DNA of 64,000 nt. It comes from Cryptomeria japonica (taxonomy: Eukaryota > Streptophyta > Pinopsida > Cupressales > Cupressaceae). The notes beneath the pieces are model-generated. The model was not told where the DNA came from, ran no database searches, and was given only the letters and a program-made list of their open reading frames with translations. Where the stretch lies: assembly GCF_030272615.1 (NCBI RefSeq), contig NC_081413.1:723505649-723569648 (forward strand), written 5' to 3'. This document shows positions 23,602 to 34,792 of this stretch, piece by piece. Made by a program: the position numbers and the translations under genes. Within the stretch, counting starts at the first letter, position 1. Each line of letters opens with the position of its first letter.

Positions 23602-24724
23602 TTACTGGGTTTGTTCTTCCATAAAGCTCCATCTGTTTGCTGTCCCTTTTTCTTTTGACTGTATTCTCTTAAGATCTTCTTTGTCATACCTTGTTTTCTT
23701 GCTAGGATTCTCTTTACCCTCTTCCTCAGAATTTGCCTCTATTTGATGGGCTTGGCTTTTACATTTATGACCAGGTTCCCATCTTTCCTTACATCTATAG
23801 CACGATCTTTTTCTGTTCGATCCACCTTTATGGCAATGGTGCCTCCGTTCCCAAGGCTCTTGACATTTGAAATATAAATTCTTTTTCTTGAACTCATCTT
23901 TGTTTATGAAGACTTTGTAGTGATTATCCTTCTTGTGGAAAATCTTTGTATGATCATTTGGGGTTTTGTCCTTTGGGGATGATGTTTCTAGTCTTAAGGC
24001 CTTTTCAATAGCATGATCTAGGGTTATTGGATTGAGGGCACCCAATAACCTTCTCAATGATTCTTTCAACTCTTCAACAAATAGATAGGTTAGCCTATCT
24101 TCATCAATACCTGCGACCCTAACTGCAATTCTTTGAAAGTCAGTGATGTATTCATCCACTGTCCCTAGCTGTTTTAGCTGAGTCAAGTCTTTGAAGTCTT
24201 TTTAAGGATGTTTTCGATGAAATCTTTTAATCAGTTTCTGTGAGAATTCTTCATAAGAGACTATATTTTGGTGCCCTTGGGTAAGGATCCCATGGTGCCA
24301 CCACTTGTGAGCCAAGCCTTCTAAGTGTAGGATGGCAAATTGGACTGCATCTTCTTCTGTCATAGGGCTGAGGGAAAAATAAGTGTTTAATTTTTGCAAC
24401 CAAGCATGGGCTATGATTTTATTGGACCCATCAAAGTTTGGAAGAGTTACCTTATTCATCTTATGTTAAGTCCTTGCTTGAATGTCTCTTTTCTCTCCTA
24501 GGGTTCTCATGTTTTTTTGCTTCACAAAATTCCTGGAATAATATTTTCTGAGTGATTTGTACTAATGTCCCTTCCACTAGAATTTGTCCTAAGATCATTG
24601 ATTTTGACATATTCATGTTTTGCAGGGCTTGCATGAGGACTTGGGTTCTTTCATTTTGTTCCATTAATGTCTTGGTTGTTAGCTCCATAAATGTCCTCAT
24701 TTCATCACCTGTTGGTTCAGCCAT
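23602..24724 (-). pseudogene. gag: Element W gag with two zinc knuckles
   Basis: Starts near 24724 (MAEPTGDEMRTFMEL), then a gag capsid domain (LHLEGLAHKWWHHG, YEEFSQKLIKRF, LTQLKQLGTVDEYITDF), and two zinc-binding motifs: a damaged one (YFKCQEPWERRHHC, first Cys replaced) and an intact CYRCKERWEPGHKC. A one-base frameshift at about 24460 and a TAA at about 24202 break the frame, which ends at 23602 in a Lys/Glu-rich tail. Homologous to gag of A and B. It has no pol partner in this copy. Confidence 0.82.
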
Positions 24725-24843
24725 AATATTGTCTTGATTGGGATTGGACTTTGCTGCAAGTTTTCTCCTTTCCCTTTCTTAGGCTTTTTGTGCCCTTTGG
24801 CTAGTTTGCATCAACCTAACTTTTCACAGGATGGCAGGATATT

Positions 24844-24855
24844 GCTCTGATACCA
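24844..24855 (-). other. Element W primer-binding site
   Basis: Minus-strand TGGTATCAGAGC, two bases from the LTR end at 24858, which reads CATTACA on the minus strand. Confidence 0.88.
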
Positions 24856-24857
24856 AT

Positions 24858-25212
24858 TGTAATGTCCCCTACTAGGCATAGGCCTGTTTAACAATAATTA
24901 ATCTATTTCAATACACTTATGACTTAAAGTAAATTAATTAGGAGACAATTCTATTCTTAGTGATGTTCCATATTTGAAGCTGTTATAGTTCAAATAATTT
25001 ATCAATCATTAATGAATAAATTGTCAATTTATCATACTAAATAATTAATTCTATCATTCCTAATCCATAATTCTTAATTGCAATGTTCAATCGTTGTTAA
25101 TTCCCAGTCCTAAGGAAGAAGGGGATGATCATGTTGCCAAAGCACTTAGATACCAAAACACAATAGGCTTCCTCAAAGTTTACGGATGCAGGCATTTACC
25201 CTATCTTGGGAC
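24858..25212 (-). repeat. Element W 5' LTR, PBS-side part
   Basis: From TGTAATGTCCCC (plus reading) to the GGGAC duplicated by E1. The LTR resumes at 29826. The joined LTR is about 1.16 kb. It includes a roughly 60-bp tandem pair (CTCAAAGTTTACGG...CTATCTTGGGA), one copy on each side of E1. Confidence 0.82.
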
Positions 25213-25945
25213 TGTTGGTGTCTGTTTTATCTTCTACCAAACATTAGGATAGGATACCTGAAGGTATTCTATCCTCTCCTGAAAAATCACTACTGATTCC
25301 AAGGTCTATATGTGCGAACAAGCGACTTTAGTGGAATAGCTTCTTGGGTAGTGTATGCTGAAAATCTCAAGGGGCACTTACGTTTAACAACTTTCTTGAA
25401 CTGCTGGACTTAGATGGATTTAGCAGTTTTAGGCTCTTCTTTTTTTGGGGGGGGTTCTTTGGGGTTTAGACTTTCAAAAGAAAAGTAAAAAGGGATAGGG
25501 TTCGGGAAAGCTAATCTAATCCTATGAACTTTGGAGATGGTATCAACTGGATGCTCTCGAGAAACCAAACTTTGTTTCGCCACACTAGGGACAACTACAC
25601 AAAGTCGGTGCAATCTTCGATGGGTTGTGCTTATGATCGAGATGTGGGGATGCACAGAGGACGAGCTCAGACTAACTTTGCACGGTGAAATGGAAGTCAT
25701 CCATTTACCAAAAGTATGAGCGTAGATACACCATTAATTGACACTTATCAAATCCTTCATTCGAATTAACAACAATGAAAGCAAATATAAATTAATTTTA
25801 ACTAAGTGTTGAGGAAATTGAAACCATGCAAATCATTCAAACAATAGAGATTACAAAGCAACGCACATGCAATATATTATCTGGAAATGACCTCACGCAA
25901 CAATACATCAAAAACCTCACACTCTCCAAATGAGAGGAGGTAGCC

Positions 25946-25953
25946 TTATATAG
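25946..25953 (-). promoter_or_regulatory. E1 TATA box
   Basis: Minus-strand CTATATAA (followed by GG) about 65 bp after the palindromic telo-box; same arrangement as in E2 and E3. Transcription toward lower coordinates would leave the last 0.7 kb as R-U5. Confidence 0.65.
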
Positions 25954-26017
25954 TTTTTCAAAAACAAATGAACGACCTAGATCAAACAGTGATCAAGGGC
26001 CCCAGATTGAAAGCTAC

Positions 26018-26035
26018 AAACCCTAATTAGGGTTT
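26018..26035. promoter_or_regulatory. E1 palindromic double telo-box
   Basis: AAACCCTAATTAGGGTTT, a perfect 18-bp palindrome made of two inverted telo-boxes (AAACCCTA). Telo-boxes are known plant cis-elements bound by TRB/Myb-type proteins. Identical 18-mers occur at 42518 and 55978 at the same distance from a TATA box. Confidence 0.75.
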
Positions 26036-26380
26036 CCCAAAACTAACTACCTTCGACCTATGAGAAAATTACATTTGGGACACTTGTCCTTCTTGCTAAA
26101 TATGAACCATCAATGAAAATAGAAGGTTGTTGCATTGTGAAGTGTGCCCTTCTAGAAGCTTCTGGATAAGTCAGGTTCATCAAACCTGGACATGTTGACT
26201 TGGAACGATCTGATTGGTTGGAAGATGATGAGGCGCCACCTCAATGTGTTGGGTGTCTTCCTTGAATTTTCCAATTTGTGTCAAGAAATTGTCTAAGTAT
26301 GGAAATTTGATTCCTTCTTGTCACCATTTGATTCTGCTTGGGAGCTTGTCTTTTTTAATTTCTTCAGGAGATGAAATCCT

Positions 26381-26935
26381 TCAAGAAGTTGGAAATTTAT
26401 TTAACTTTTCCATATTTTCACCAAGTCTGAGAACTTTTCTCTCTTGATGCCTTGAGATTCTTTCAAGTGCCTCGAATTTGGAGAAGAAATCCCTTCGTGA
26501 AGTATCTCTCATACTTAGCCAAATTTTGGCCCTCTCTATGCTTGGACGAACCTTGCTCGTGGTCCTATCTTCAATTCTGAATTTGGCTTGAAATTCCATT
26601 TGTGTTTTCTGTGACGATCCTGCCTTCAGCGGCCAATTTATGTTGCGTGTGAGGAGGGTAAAAACTCTAGATAACCCCTTGCAAATATGAAATGATGGGA
26701 TCAAACTGTTCAAGCATTCGCTGTGATCATGCCCTCCCTCTCAATACCCTGGCATTTGGAGAATAATTTCTCCATGCCTTCATCATAATTGAGGAAATTG
26801 GAATTTTCTCATACTTAGCCAAATTTTGGCTATATCCATGCTCGGATGAACTTTGCTCGTGAACTTGTCCTCAATCCTCAGTTTGGCTTGAAATTCCAGC
26901 TGCCATCTCTATGATGATCCCGCTTCTATTTCCTC
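26381..26935 (-). pseudogene. E1 ORF remnant with internal duplication
   Basis: A minus frame at 26713-26381 encodes a charged stretch (around RIEDRTTSKVRPSIERAK) of no known family. The underlying DNA exists twice: CATACTTAGCCAAATTTTGG at about 26511 and again at about 26810, with about 120 bp similar after each. It occupies the place that the 1,071-codon ORF holds in E2, but I could not see convincing similarity to it. Confidence 0.4.
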
Positions 26936-27036
26936 CTGCGACCGAAGGAAAATAAGTTAGAAATCTATCTTGGATTAAAGAAAATCGAGGTTGCGAAGGG
27001 CTAAGTGTTTGGAGATTTTATTTCATTTTCATACTT

Positions 27037-27118
27037 AGCCACAAAAATGGATTTTTGTATATAAATTCTTCAATCCAAGCCACAAAAATGGATTTTTGTA
27101 TATAAATTCTTCAATCCT
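27037..27118. repeat. 41-bp direct duplication
   Basis: AGCCACAAAAATGGATTTTT plus the following 21 bases occurs at 27037 and at 27078, two exact adjacent copies. Part of E1. Confidence 0.9.
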
Positions 27119-27939
27119 AAGGATGACTATGATCACAATCCAACACCAAGTGTTATAACTTCAAAAAATCTCTTTTACTTAGTCAATAAAATGGTTTTCC
27201 TTCACTAAGAATTCGAATAAATCCACTAAAATCATTTTCAATGATTCTGAAAAACTCAGAAAATGCACAAATCTGCATCGTAAATTCAACTTCACCTTCG
27301 ATGGGGAGAGAAGAAAAAGACAAGAAGACAGAAAGATCTTTAGAAAAACTCAGAAATTCCGAATGATCTGCCTCCTATTAGCTGGTTATACTCCACAATC
27401 TGTGGATTCTTTGACAAGAAGCTCACCCAACTGCAAGCAATATCAAGATTTTCTCCAAATGAACTCCAATCTGTAAACAATTCTTTATGCTCTCCTCAGC
27501 TAAAGAAGTTCGAACTTCTTGATGTGTAAACATGAAGTTACAAATGAAGTATTTGTAAATGAAGTTGAATTCCCAATTAGGAACATGCAAAATCATCCAA
27601 CTCATGTTTCTAAATCTAACTAAAATCTTGGGAAAGTGTTGTCATCTTCTCTAGTTCGAAAATCTTTTGTTTGTGCAAGTTTCTAAATTGTTTTTAGTTG
27701 ATTAATTCGAACTAGGCTCATAAAATAGTATCTTCCATAAATTTTCTAATTTGGAACTCAGTCTGAAAATCATAAATATCTCTTTTCCCATTTTAATTCT
27801 GAGTTTCTATTTTGATTTTCCAGCTCGTTGATCTTCAAATTTTTTTAATTTCCAACTTTCTAATTTGATTAGGAGTTCGATTTTCTTGGAAGATTTGATG
27901 ACATCACTCACATTTTATTGACTCTTGTTTGACTTCCAA

Positions 27940-29090
27940 GAGTAGGGCGGGGTTTTGAGGCTTCAACTTCATGCTTGGGCGGAGTTTTCATCTTCTAACA
28001 TGATGCTTGGGCGGAGTTTTATGACTTCTATCATCATGTTTGTTTGCTTGCCTTAAACTTCATTTATCCCATTCATAGGGTGGACTTTTGGAGGCTCTCT
28101 CCTTAGGTGGACTTTAGACACCTCACAACATCTTGCATGTCCAAGTGTAGGGTGGACTTCTACTTGGCATTTCCTCATGGCCTTCCCAACATGCATGGTG
28201 GACTTTCTTGACCCCTCTATGGCGGACTTTCTTGACCATCTCTTACAACCTTTGAAGGCCTAGGGCTGAGTTTAAGAGGGTCTTCAACACCATACTTAGC
28301 ATCTTGGGTGGAGTTTAAGAGGCATGACCACCACTTGACATACTTGGGCGGAGTTTGGGAGCCTCTCTTCATGGCTTCTCCAAGGTATGGCGGAGTTTAG
28401 GCTGACCAGCACCATGGGCGGACTTTTAGACTTGGCATCATCCACTCAGCAACACCTTGGGCGGAATTTTGGATGACCAGCACCATGGGCGGAGTTTTGG
28501 AAGGTGTTCTCCTTGGGCAGACTTCTATGACATCTCCACCATATGGCAGAGTTTGAAGGCATGACTACCAAGGCGGACTTTAGACATTCCCCATGATAGG
28601 GCAGACTTTTGGGCTTACTCTTCAAGGCGGAGTTTAGGAAGTCTTCAACCAGCATGGCGGACTTTGGAGGATGCCATGACTATCTTCATCATCAAGTTTT
28701 GGGCGGAGTTTGGGAGGCCTTAAGAGGCTTACACACCATCATGAGTGGACTTTAAACATCCCTCCAATATGGCGGAGTTTGGAGAGGCCTCTCCTTGGGC
28801 GGACTTTGATGCCCCTTCCATCTTGGGCAGAGTTTTATGACCTCTCCACCAAGCATGGCAGACTTTGAAAGGCCTTCATCCCATCCTCTTCATGGCGGAC
28901 TTTTGAATGACCTCCATCATGGCGGATTTTCATGAGACATCAAGGAGGGCGGACTTTTGAAAGCATGACTACCAAGGTGGAGTTTTAGACTAGCTCCTCA
29001 AGGCGGACTTTAGGCATCTCTCAACATAGGGTGGAGTTTAGAGCTCTCTCTTCAAGGCGGACTTTTGGAGGCTCTCAAGAGGGCAGACTA
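27940..29090. repeat. E1 array of GGCGGACTTT / GGGCGGAGTTT motifs
   Basis: At least 35 copies of a GC-rich 10-12-mer, alternating between GGCGGACTTT and GGGCGGAGTTTT forms (some decayed, such as GGCAGACTTT), spaced about 25-50 bp by unrelated text in which CTTC, CATG and CACC recur. It occupies the same part of E1 as the hairpin arrays of E2 and E3, but the motif differs. Confidence 0.85.
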
Positions 29091-29151
29091 TATATGAAAT
29101 ATAACATTTAAGTATAAGTGGTTATACTTTAAGTTATATTTCATATATATT
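29089..29151. repeat. Long inverted repeat (about 28-bp arms)
   Basis: Arms TATATATGAAATATAACATT... and ...AGTTATATTTCATATATA meet around a four-base loop (GTGG) with TAAGTATAA/TTATACTTA next to it; only one or two unpaired bases. It sits at the 5' edge of E1's array (minus orientation). It could be a small foldback insertion or part of E1. Confidence 0.8.
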
Positions 29152-29825
29152 GTTAAGATGTTTGAGAGTGGTTTCGGAACTCCAGGAGTTATAATGCAGA
29201 ATCTAGTTTTTGGAGGATTCTTCAATTTTCCAGACTTAGTCAAATTTCAGGATCAGGATGACATTCTAGACTTCGCCAAAATTTCAAGACATTTGAGGAT
29301 CAGGATGACATTCCAGACCCCTAAAATATAGGAACTTAGTTTTTTGGGTCAAAATTTGAAAATTTTCGATCGCAGTCGAAGCATGTCAGTGGTATCAGTG
29401 CAAACCCTAGGTCCCCATTCTGAAAAAGCAAAAAGCAGACATCCCTAAAAAATAGGGAAAACTTTCTAAAAATAACCATACTGGGGATTGGGCTAAAAAT
29501 GCTAAAAATGAAACTTCCTAAAAAATAGGAAAAAGCAAAAAAAGAAAACTTTCTAAAAATAGAAAGTTGTCCAAATTTGTCCAAATCAATTGCGATCTTC
29601 GTCCTTTGGCCTTTCTAGGCACTTTGACAGTATCCAGACTCTGGTATCACTTGGCTTGCAAAAACTAGCTTTCAATCTCTAGGACTTGAACCGTTCAAAA
29701 CTGAGCAAGGCTTGGCAAAACTGAAGTGGAAGGCCATGGGACACTAACAAAAACCCTGGAAAGCGGGAAAAGAGAGGGTCACCATTTGCAATGGGGCGAT
29801 GTGTGAAAAAGGTCACAACAGGGAC

Positions 29826-30631
29826 CATGCCCTCAAAGTTTACGGGATGCTGATCCTTACGCTATCTTGGGAATCATCCTAGTGGCTGGATTTAGACTGC
29901 CCCTCTTTGGAAACAATTCAGTCCCTTCTTAGATACCGACAGTAGTAGCAATAATGGAATCATATATATATTCTTGTTAATGTTTACTACTTTAAGAGTT
30001 CTTTACTGAGTTCTTTTACTGAATATTTAAGAGTATTCAGTATTCTTTAGAGTTCAATTACTTTAGTAATAATATTTTCTTTCATTCATTTTACTGACTT
30101 ATATATGCAGATTTCTGTTGTAACATTTATCAGAAAGAGTAAACAGTATTGTCACAATGAGTAGTTCAGGGTACCAGGCTGTAAGTATGAGATCTGATTT
30201 ATAATTGATCTCCACAAATATCTTTTCACATTCGATGCCATTCCTTCATCTCCAGATTTGTATTTATTTTACCAAAGAGTCATACCCTTTGACTCTTGAT
30301 GAGACATGTCCCTTATTGCTTACTTAACTAAAACTGCAGCTTGTTACATATAATTACTTGATCTGCACCCTTTGTGTATTGGTTTGGTAATTGTTTTAAT
30401 GTTTATTCCTTAACATAATGCAATCGTTCCTTAAAAATCTTTCTTATTTATTGCTTTGTGATTATTTCCAGATGCAAACTGAAATGAATTGCTCATAAAA
30501 AATATATTAGGAGTATACTCACAATACTGTTTATATATTCGAACATCAAAATATTAAATGTGAGGAAGAGAAAAATAATAATAATATTATAAGAACATTA
30601 TTTACTTAACATTAATGAGGGGGATATTACA
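29826..30631 (-). repeat. Element W 5' LTR, outer part
   Basis: Continues W's LTR after E1 to the terminal GATATTACA (30631). Its last 457 bp match the truncated 3' LTR at 22465-22928. Confidence 0.82.
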
Positions 30632-32317
30632 TTGGGAACTTGTTAACTCATCTACCAAAACTCAGTCTCAATAGCAATCACATCCTCTTAAGCTTCTGAG
30701 GTCCTTTATGTAGTTACTGCTTTACATTTCTAAATTTCATCATTTTACAGAACTATCTGGTTTATAAAATTATTTCAAAATTTTCACCATTTTAGAGAAC
30801 TATCTGGTCTATAAAATTATTTCTAAATTTTCATTATTCTACAGAACTGTCTGATTTATAAAATTATTTCTAAATTTTCACCATTTTACAGAAATATGTA
30901 GTGGCAACATTGACAATGCTTTGGAAAAACTTCAGTAATTATTGCCTAATTGTTGAACAGAATTGGTTATATACTATGTATTGGCCTTTTGAAATTTACC
31001 AAAATGTAGAGTTGTTTCTGCTATTAGTAATTGTAGCTCACTCGGCTCATTTACCCATAAGGTTAAATTGTTAACCTTTGACATATTAGCACTAGTCTGT
31101 AATGGCAGGCCATAATTAATGCTGCTGTTGTCATTCCACCAACTTGAGCAAATCAGAAGATAAATAAGAAAGAGAAATTATTGGACCTCTTCTTTTCCCC
31201 TACATTAAGCTATTTAGAATTTTTTAAGTTTATTGTAAAAGCCATCTGCAAAATCTAGGATATTTTTTGTTGTCCCTGAAACCTTGTCTCTGTGTACCCA
31301 CCTCCTCCTGTCCCAGACACTTGGAGTAATACTGCCACAATCATTATAAAATTTTGGGCCAAAACAAAGAGTCATACATAAGCTGTTGTTTGAATCATAA
31401 GATGTCTAGGACTCTACCAATCAGTGGCTCAAGCAGATCCGATGAAAACAGTATGGTGATGACAAAGTGATGAAAAATGCTTTTGGAGCAACTTAAATAA
31501 AGCCCTTCCTTTTGTCAAGTAATTGGAGTGTCCAATGTAGATATCAATTAAATTTTTGATTTTTTATTGGCTGGGATTTTCATCCTAGTATGTTCAAGTC
31601 ATCTCTACGACGATTAATGTCCCTGAGTTTTCACTTTTGTAATGACCTTCCTCTCATGAATGTTGGTAACAATCACATCACTAAAGCAATGGGACCCACA
31701 AAGCACACAAGATTTTCTAAGTGATGTTACTACTAGTGTGAAGAAGGTGAATACTTGAACCGTGGTGTGAAAGTGCATCATATAAAAACAAACCTGGAAA
31801 CAATCACGTGTCTTTCTTGATTACATTTGATAATATATTTATTACTCTTTTAATGTATGTTTTTAAGTTCCTAAACATTAAGCTCACAAAATCTCGTTTC
31901 ATAAAGGATTTTGCATCTCACTCTATGAGAAATCATTTCAATAGAATATGATTGAATTAAAGTAACATATGTCCCCCATTATGAACAACCAAAACAAGAA
32001 ACACACATAAATAGTGGAAATTTAGAGGTGAACTCAAAGTCATTTACCGATGCAATGAATGTGCTGCCACATAACTTGTGCAGGTACCTCTTCAATGAAT
32101 GTTTATTGAGTTAGAATGGCATGTCTCTAAATACAGTATAGCATTTCTTCATAACTGTTGCAGATTCTTGGCTTGCAATTGTTAAAGCTCTGCCAAAATT
32201 TTGTTTGTTCTAGTTCTAGCGCAGTGCTGTAATTTAATTTTTGGCAATTGTTTTTGAATTTTTAAAGTGCTTTTTTTGACTCGGGCTTTCAACTCATTGG
32301 TATTCTTTGGATGGAAG
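30632..32317 (+). other. Rest of intron 1
   Basis: Between W and exon 2. Apart from a 47-bp tandem repeat there is no element I recognise. Short frames here carry no motif. The acceptor of intron 1 is at 32316-32317. Confidence 0.6.
30726..30898. repeat. 47-bp tandem repeat, about 3.7 copies
   Basis: AGAACTATCTGG followed by TATAAAATTATTTC recurs with starts at about 30751, 30798 and 30845 (47-bp spacing), with a partial copy at each end. Confidence 0.88.
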
Positions 32318-32381
32318 GGAAGTGCCACATCAGATTTACAATAATTTAGATGCAATTGGAGAAGGAGAGAAGTGGTGGGAG
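32318..32381 (+). CDS. LRRC40-like: LRRC40-like LRR protein, exon 2
   Basis: 64 bases after acceptor GGAAG and before donor GTATGA. With the two bases carried from exon 1 it reads K-EVPHQIYNNLDAIGEGEKWWE. Plant LRRC40-like proteins have the same element after LSNR-L (VP-E-VY, then GEGE-WWE). The phase is 0 at its end, and exon 3 begins with GCC GTG GAG, so the reading continues AVELQKL. Intron 2 is only 185 bp, in contrast to introns 1 and 4. Confidence 0.85.
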
Positions 32382-32566
32382 GTATGAGGCTTAATCCTTC
32401 CCATTCGTATTTAGAATTTGTTTGGGCAGTTATAAAATTCATCCGACCATGCAATTGAATCTTGAACTACTCCAGATATATGGTCTTTATGATGTTTCTA
32501 TTTAAGGTTTTGATAACATAGGAACAAATAATTTGCTCATTTAATTTTGACCTCTTCTTTTTCTAG

Positions 32567-32703
32567 GCCGTGGAGCTACAGAAACTCATATTGGCTCACA
32601 ACAGCATCCAGACCATTTCAGAAGACCTAGGAAATCTCTCCTTTCTGACAGTTTTGAATGTCAGTCATAATCAACTCTCTTATCTTCCAGCCGCTGTTGG
32701 CCG
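32567..32703 (+). CDS. LRRC40-like: LRRC40-like LRR protein, exon 3 (two leucine-rich repeats)
   Basis: 137 bases between acceptor TTCTAG and donor GTATAT. Encodes [20 protein letters not shown], the first LRR, then [19 protein letters not shown], the second. The pattern LxxLxLxxNxLxxLPxxIG of about 23 residues is that of SHOC2/LRRC40/PIRL-type intracellular LRRs. It ends phase 2 (CG), completed to CGG by exon 4. No stop or frameshift is present, and both splice sites are canonical, which argues against a processed or dead copy. Confidence 0.88.
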
Positions 32704-32861
32704 GTATATGATATATGTTTTTTCAATGTGAAAAGACAGTAGGAACAGTTTTCATTAAGAATTAATTATTATTACTTATTTAGAATATGTATCTGATATT
32801 TAACTTATTATTTATTTGTGTAGAACATATATCTAACATGAATCTCATATGCTGATGACAG

Positions 32862-32948
32862 GCTTACGATGCTCAAAATGATAGATGTTTCTTCCAACTT
32901 ATTATGCGAAATTCCTGAAGAGATTGGTTCTGCGACTGCGCTGGTCAT
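32862..32948 (+). CDS. LRRC40-like: LRRC40-like LRR protein, exon 4 (third LRR)
   Basis: 87 bases between acceptor GATGACAG and donor GTGCGT. Encodes LTMLKMIDVSSNLLCEIPEE then IGSATALV, matching the third repeat of the family (LDVS-N-I--IPEEIGSA-SLV). It ends phase 2 (AT). Exons 1-4 together give 117 complete codons of a family member usually near 580 residues long. No later exon can be found before 64000, so intron 4 exceeds 31 kb or the gene is truncated. Confidence 0.86.
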
Positions 32949-33175
32949 GTGCGTTATTTTCCTTTGATCTGTATTTTGGAATTCTTGATAGAAAAATGTA
33001 TATATATTCATTGAGAGTCGAACACAGTAAGCATTTCTAACTGTGTAACATTATAATTGATGTCATGAAGATTGAATTTAAATTATTTGGTTTGCCATCG
33101 CATTACATGTGTAGACAGAATTGAAATCATTTTTTACATGATAGAAACATTTGTTTTTATTACGGACTATTGCAC

Positions 33176-34712
33176 TGAAAGATCCCAAATGGATCCTTTT
33201 GCTGTTGCTGCTGTAAATTCTTAATTAAACATACCATATTTTTGTAATTTTCCGGTGATTTTATAGAATAGACAGAAGTTGCAGAAAGGGATTGTTTCTT
33301 TTTGGGCTTTGATGTTATAAGTAAAGTAATTGATAAATAGCAACAACTGTGAAATAAAACAGTAAACAATGTTCATATGTAAGAATACTTAAGCAATCTG
33401 AAAATACTGCAAATCATACCAGGGAGGCAAATAACCTAGTTTTGTATTCAGCAAGAATCCATACATTTATTTGGAGCTGTTCTCAATCTGGATTGATGCC
33501 AGATGGAGGAATATTACTGGCAACGAACAAGGAAGACCAAATAAGCTGAATACAACCCTTCAAGCCAACATACAAACAAGGCGTGGTTGCAAAGGAGGCG
33601 TGGAAGCTGCTGCAAATCACGTGCCAGCTGAAATAGACCAGCTGCCCTGTTGAAACCCCCAATATGCACGTTGAATCTTCAGGACAAGAAGATGTGTCTT
33701 CTACCTCTGACAATCTCTGTGCAATCTTGGATAAATCCACTATCAACTCCTGCCGAGGGCTACGTCCTAGCAAGCTTAGACCTGGGTTTGCGTCCCAGAC
33801 CAAAATCACTCTTCTAGAGCAATTCCCAAATTCACTAGTTTCAAAATGATCAAAGATGTTATCAATTAGGTTTTCATCTCCTTATAACTCCTTTCCCTTT
33901 GCAAGTCGAACCCTAAAGAATAATAAAGCTTGTGCTTTATAATTAAAGTGATACTTTCCCAATTATGGCGTCAAACTATAAAAAAAATCACTTTATTGCG
34001 AATAAATAGCTTCAAGCATCCAAAAAGACTCCGGGAGGTGAGAATCATGTAGCAAAGTTCAAGACCTTTCCAACGAGCTATAACACATAGGCATATCAAA
34101 CCAGATGAAGCCAAAAACCCCTCATTACTCCGAAATGGCTATATACATAGCCTTATTTTAATTTATTTAATCGCTAACTTAGGAAATATTTAAATATATT
34201 AAAATATTTCCATAGATCCAATAATAGCCCAAAATAACCAACCAAACATGAATCTGACTTCGTCACCTGTCTGTGACTGATGTCAGACAAGAAGGGCCAA
34301 CTGACAATTCCATCCCTAAAATCTAGGGATACTCCTAGAAACTAGGAAACACACCCAATCTTCCTGAAACTGAAACCATGGTATGGTCCCGTGGAACCTC
34401 AAATATGGAAACTGCCACAACCTCCTAAAAAGTAGGGAATCGCCCTAAAAAGTAGGAACCTCTCTCCAAACACCTGTAACTGCTCAAAAGGATCCTGCTC
34501 TACTCCTTGGTCCCTCAGGTGGTCATTCAGTCAACTGCCAGTTCTCACTAAAAAATAGGAACTGTCGTCTGAAGGTCCAAAATGGCTCATAGAGCCCCTG
34601 CAAAGCTCCATGACCCTTAGAATGAGTCCCCTAACCATGTCATTGACCTACGGGAACTCGAATGGTAGGTCAACCCCTGCTCATCTCATGTCACCTAGAA
34701 AAGGGGACATTA
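33176..34712 (-). repeat. Element Z 3' LTR (empty site for E2)
   Basis: Plus reading TGAAAGATCCCAAATGGATC to AAAAGGGGACATTA. Around 33814-33818 it reads CTTC-TAGAG-CAATTC, uninterrupted, where the other LTR has CTTC-CAGAG, then E2, then CAGAG-CAATTC. Confidence 0.88.
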
Positions 34713-34730
34713 ATATCTTCCCTTCCCGAA
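34713..34730 (-). other. Element Z polypurine tract
   Basis: Minus strand TTCGGGAAGGGAAGATAT next to the 3' LTR. It follows a CAAGCAATCTTCGGG stretch like those before the 3' LTRs of W and B. Confidence 0.65.
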
Positions 34731-34792
34731 GATTGCTTGCCCTCAAGCAATCTGCACCTGCACGCTGAAAACCAATTCACCGGATCCCATAT

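Larger units (their letters stand above)
25213..29820 (-). mobile_element. E1: giant LTR-like unit of the TGTTGTGAC...CAACA family (TSD GGGAC)
   Basis: 4,608 bp flanked by a perfect 5-bp duplication GGGAC (25208-25212, 29821-29825). The minus-strand 5' end reads TGTTGTGACCTTTTTCACAC followed by ATCGCCCCATTGCAAATGG, as in E2 and E3; the 3' end reads CAACA. There are no terminal direct repeats, no PBS and no pol. In element order: a GGCGGACTTT repeat array (29090-27940), duplicated segments and ORF remnants, the telo-box palindrome (26035-26018), a TATA box (25953-25946), and about 730 bp to the end. Interpreted as a solo LTR with a very long U3. Confidence 0.8.
22465..30631 (-). mobile_element. 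Gypsy element W, gag-only, minus strand, split by E1
   Basis: Order on the minus strand: 5' LTR (30631-29826 plus 25212-24858, interrupted by E1), PBS, gag, a short non-coding stretch, PPT, and a truncated 3' LTR (22928-22465). No protease, RT or integrase can be read between gag and the PPT, so the element is pol-deleted and must have depended on another element's enzymes. The 3' LTR lacks its distal part, so no target duplication can be scored. Confidence 0.82.
8806..32317 (+). other. Giant intron 1 of the LRR gene (about 23.5 kb)
   Basis: Donor GTGGGT at 8806 and acceptor ...GGAAG at 32317. Exon phases match across it (phase 2, shared Lys codon). It contains a local tandem duplication near the donor (8816-8925 against 8990-9100), minisatellites, chromovirus A, a coding fragment, gag-only gypsy W and nested E1. 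Such length with stacked LTR elements is typical of gymnosperm genes. An assembly error is not excluded, but the phase match argues for a real gene. Confidence 0.7.
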
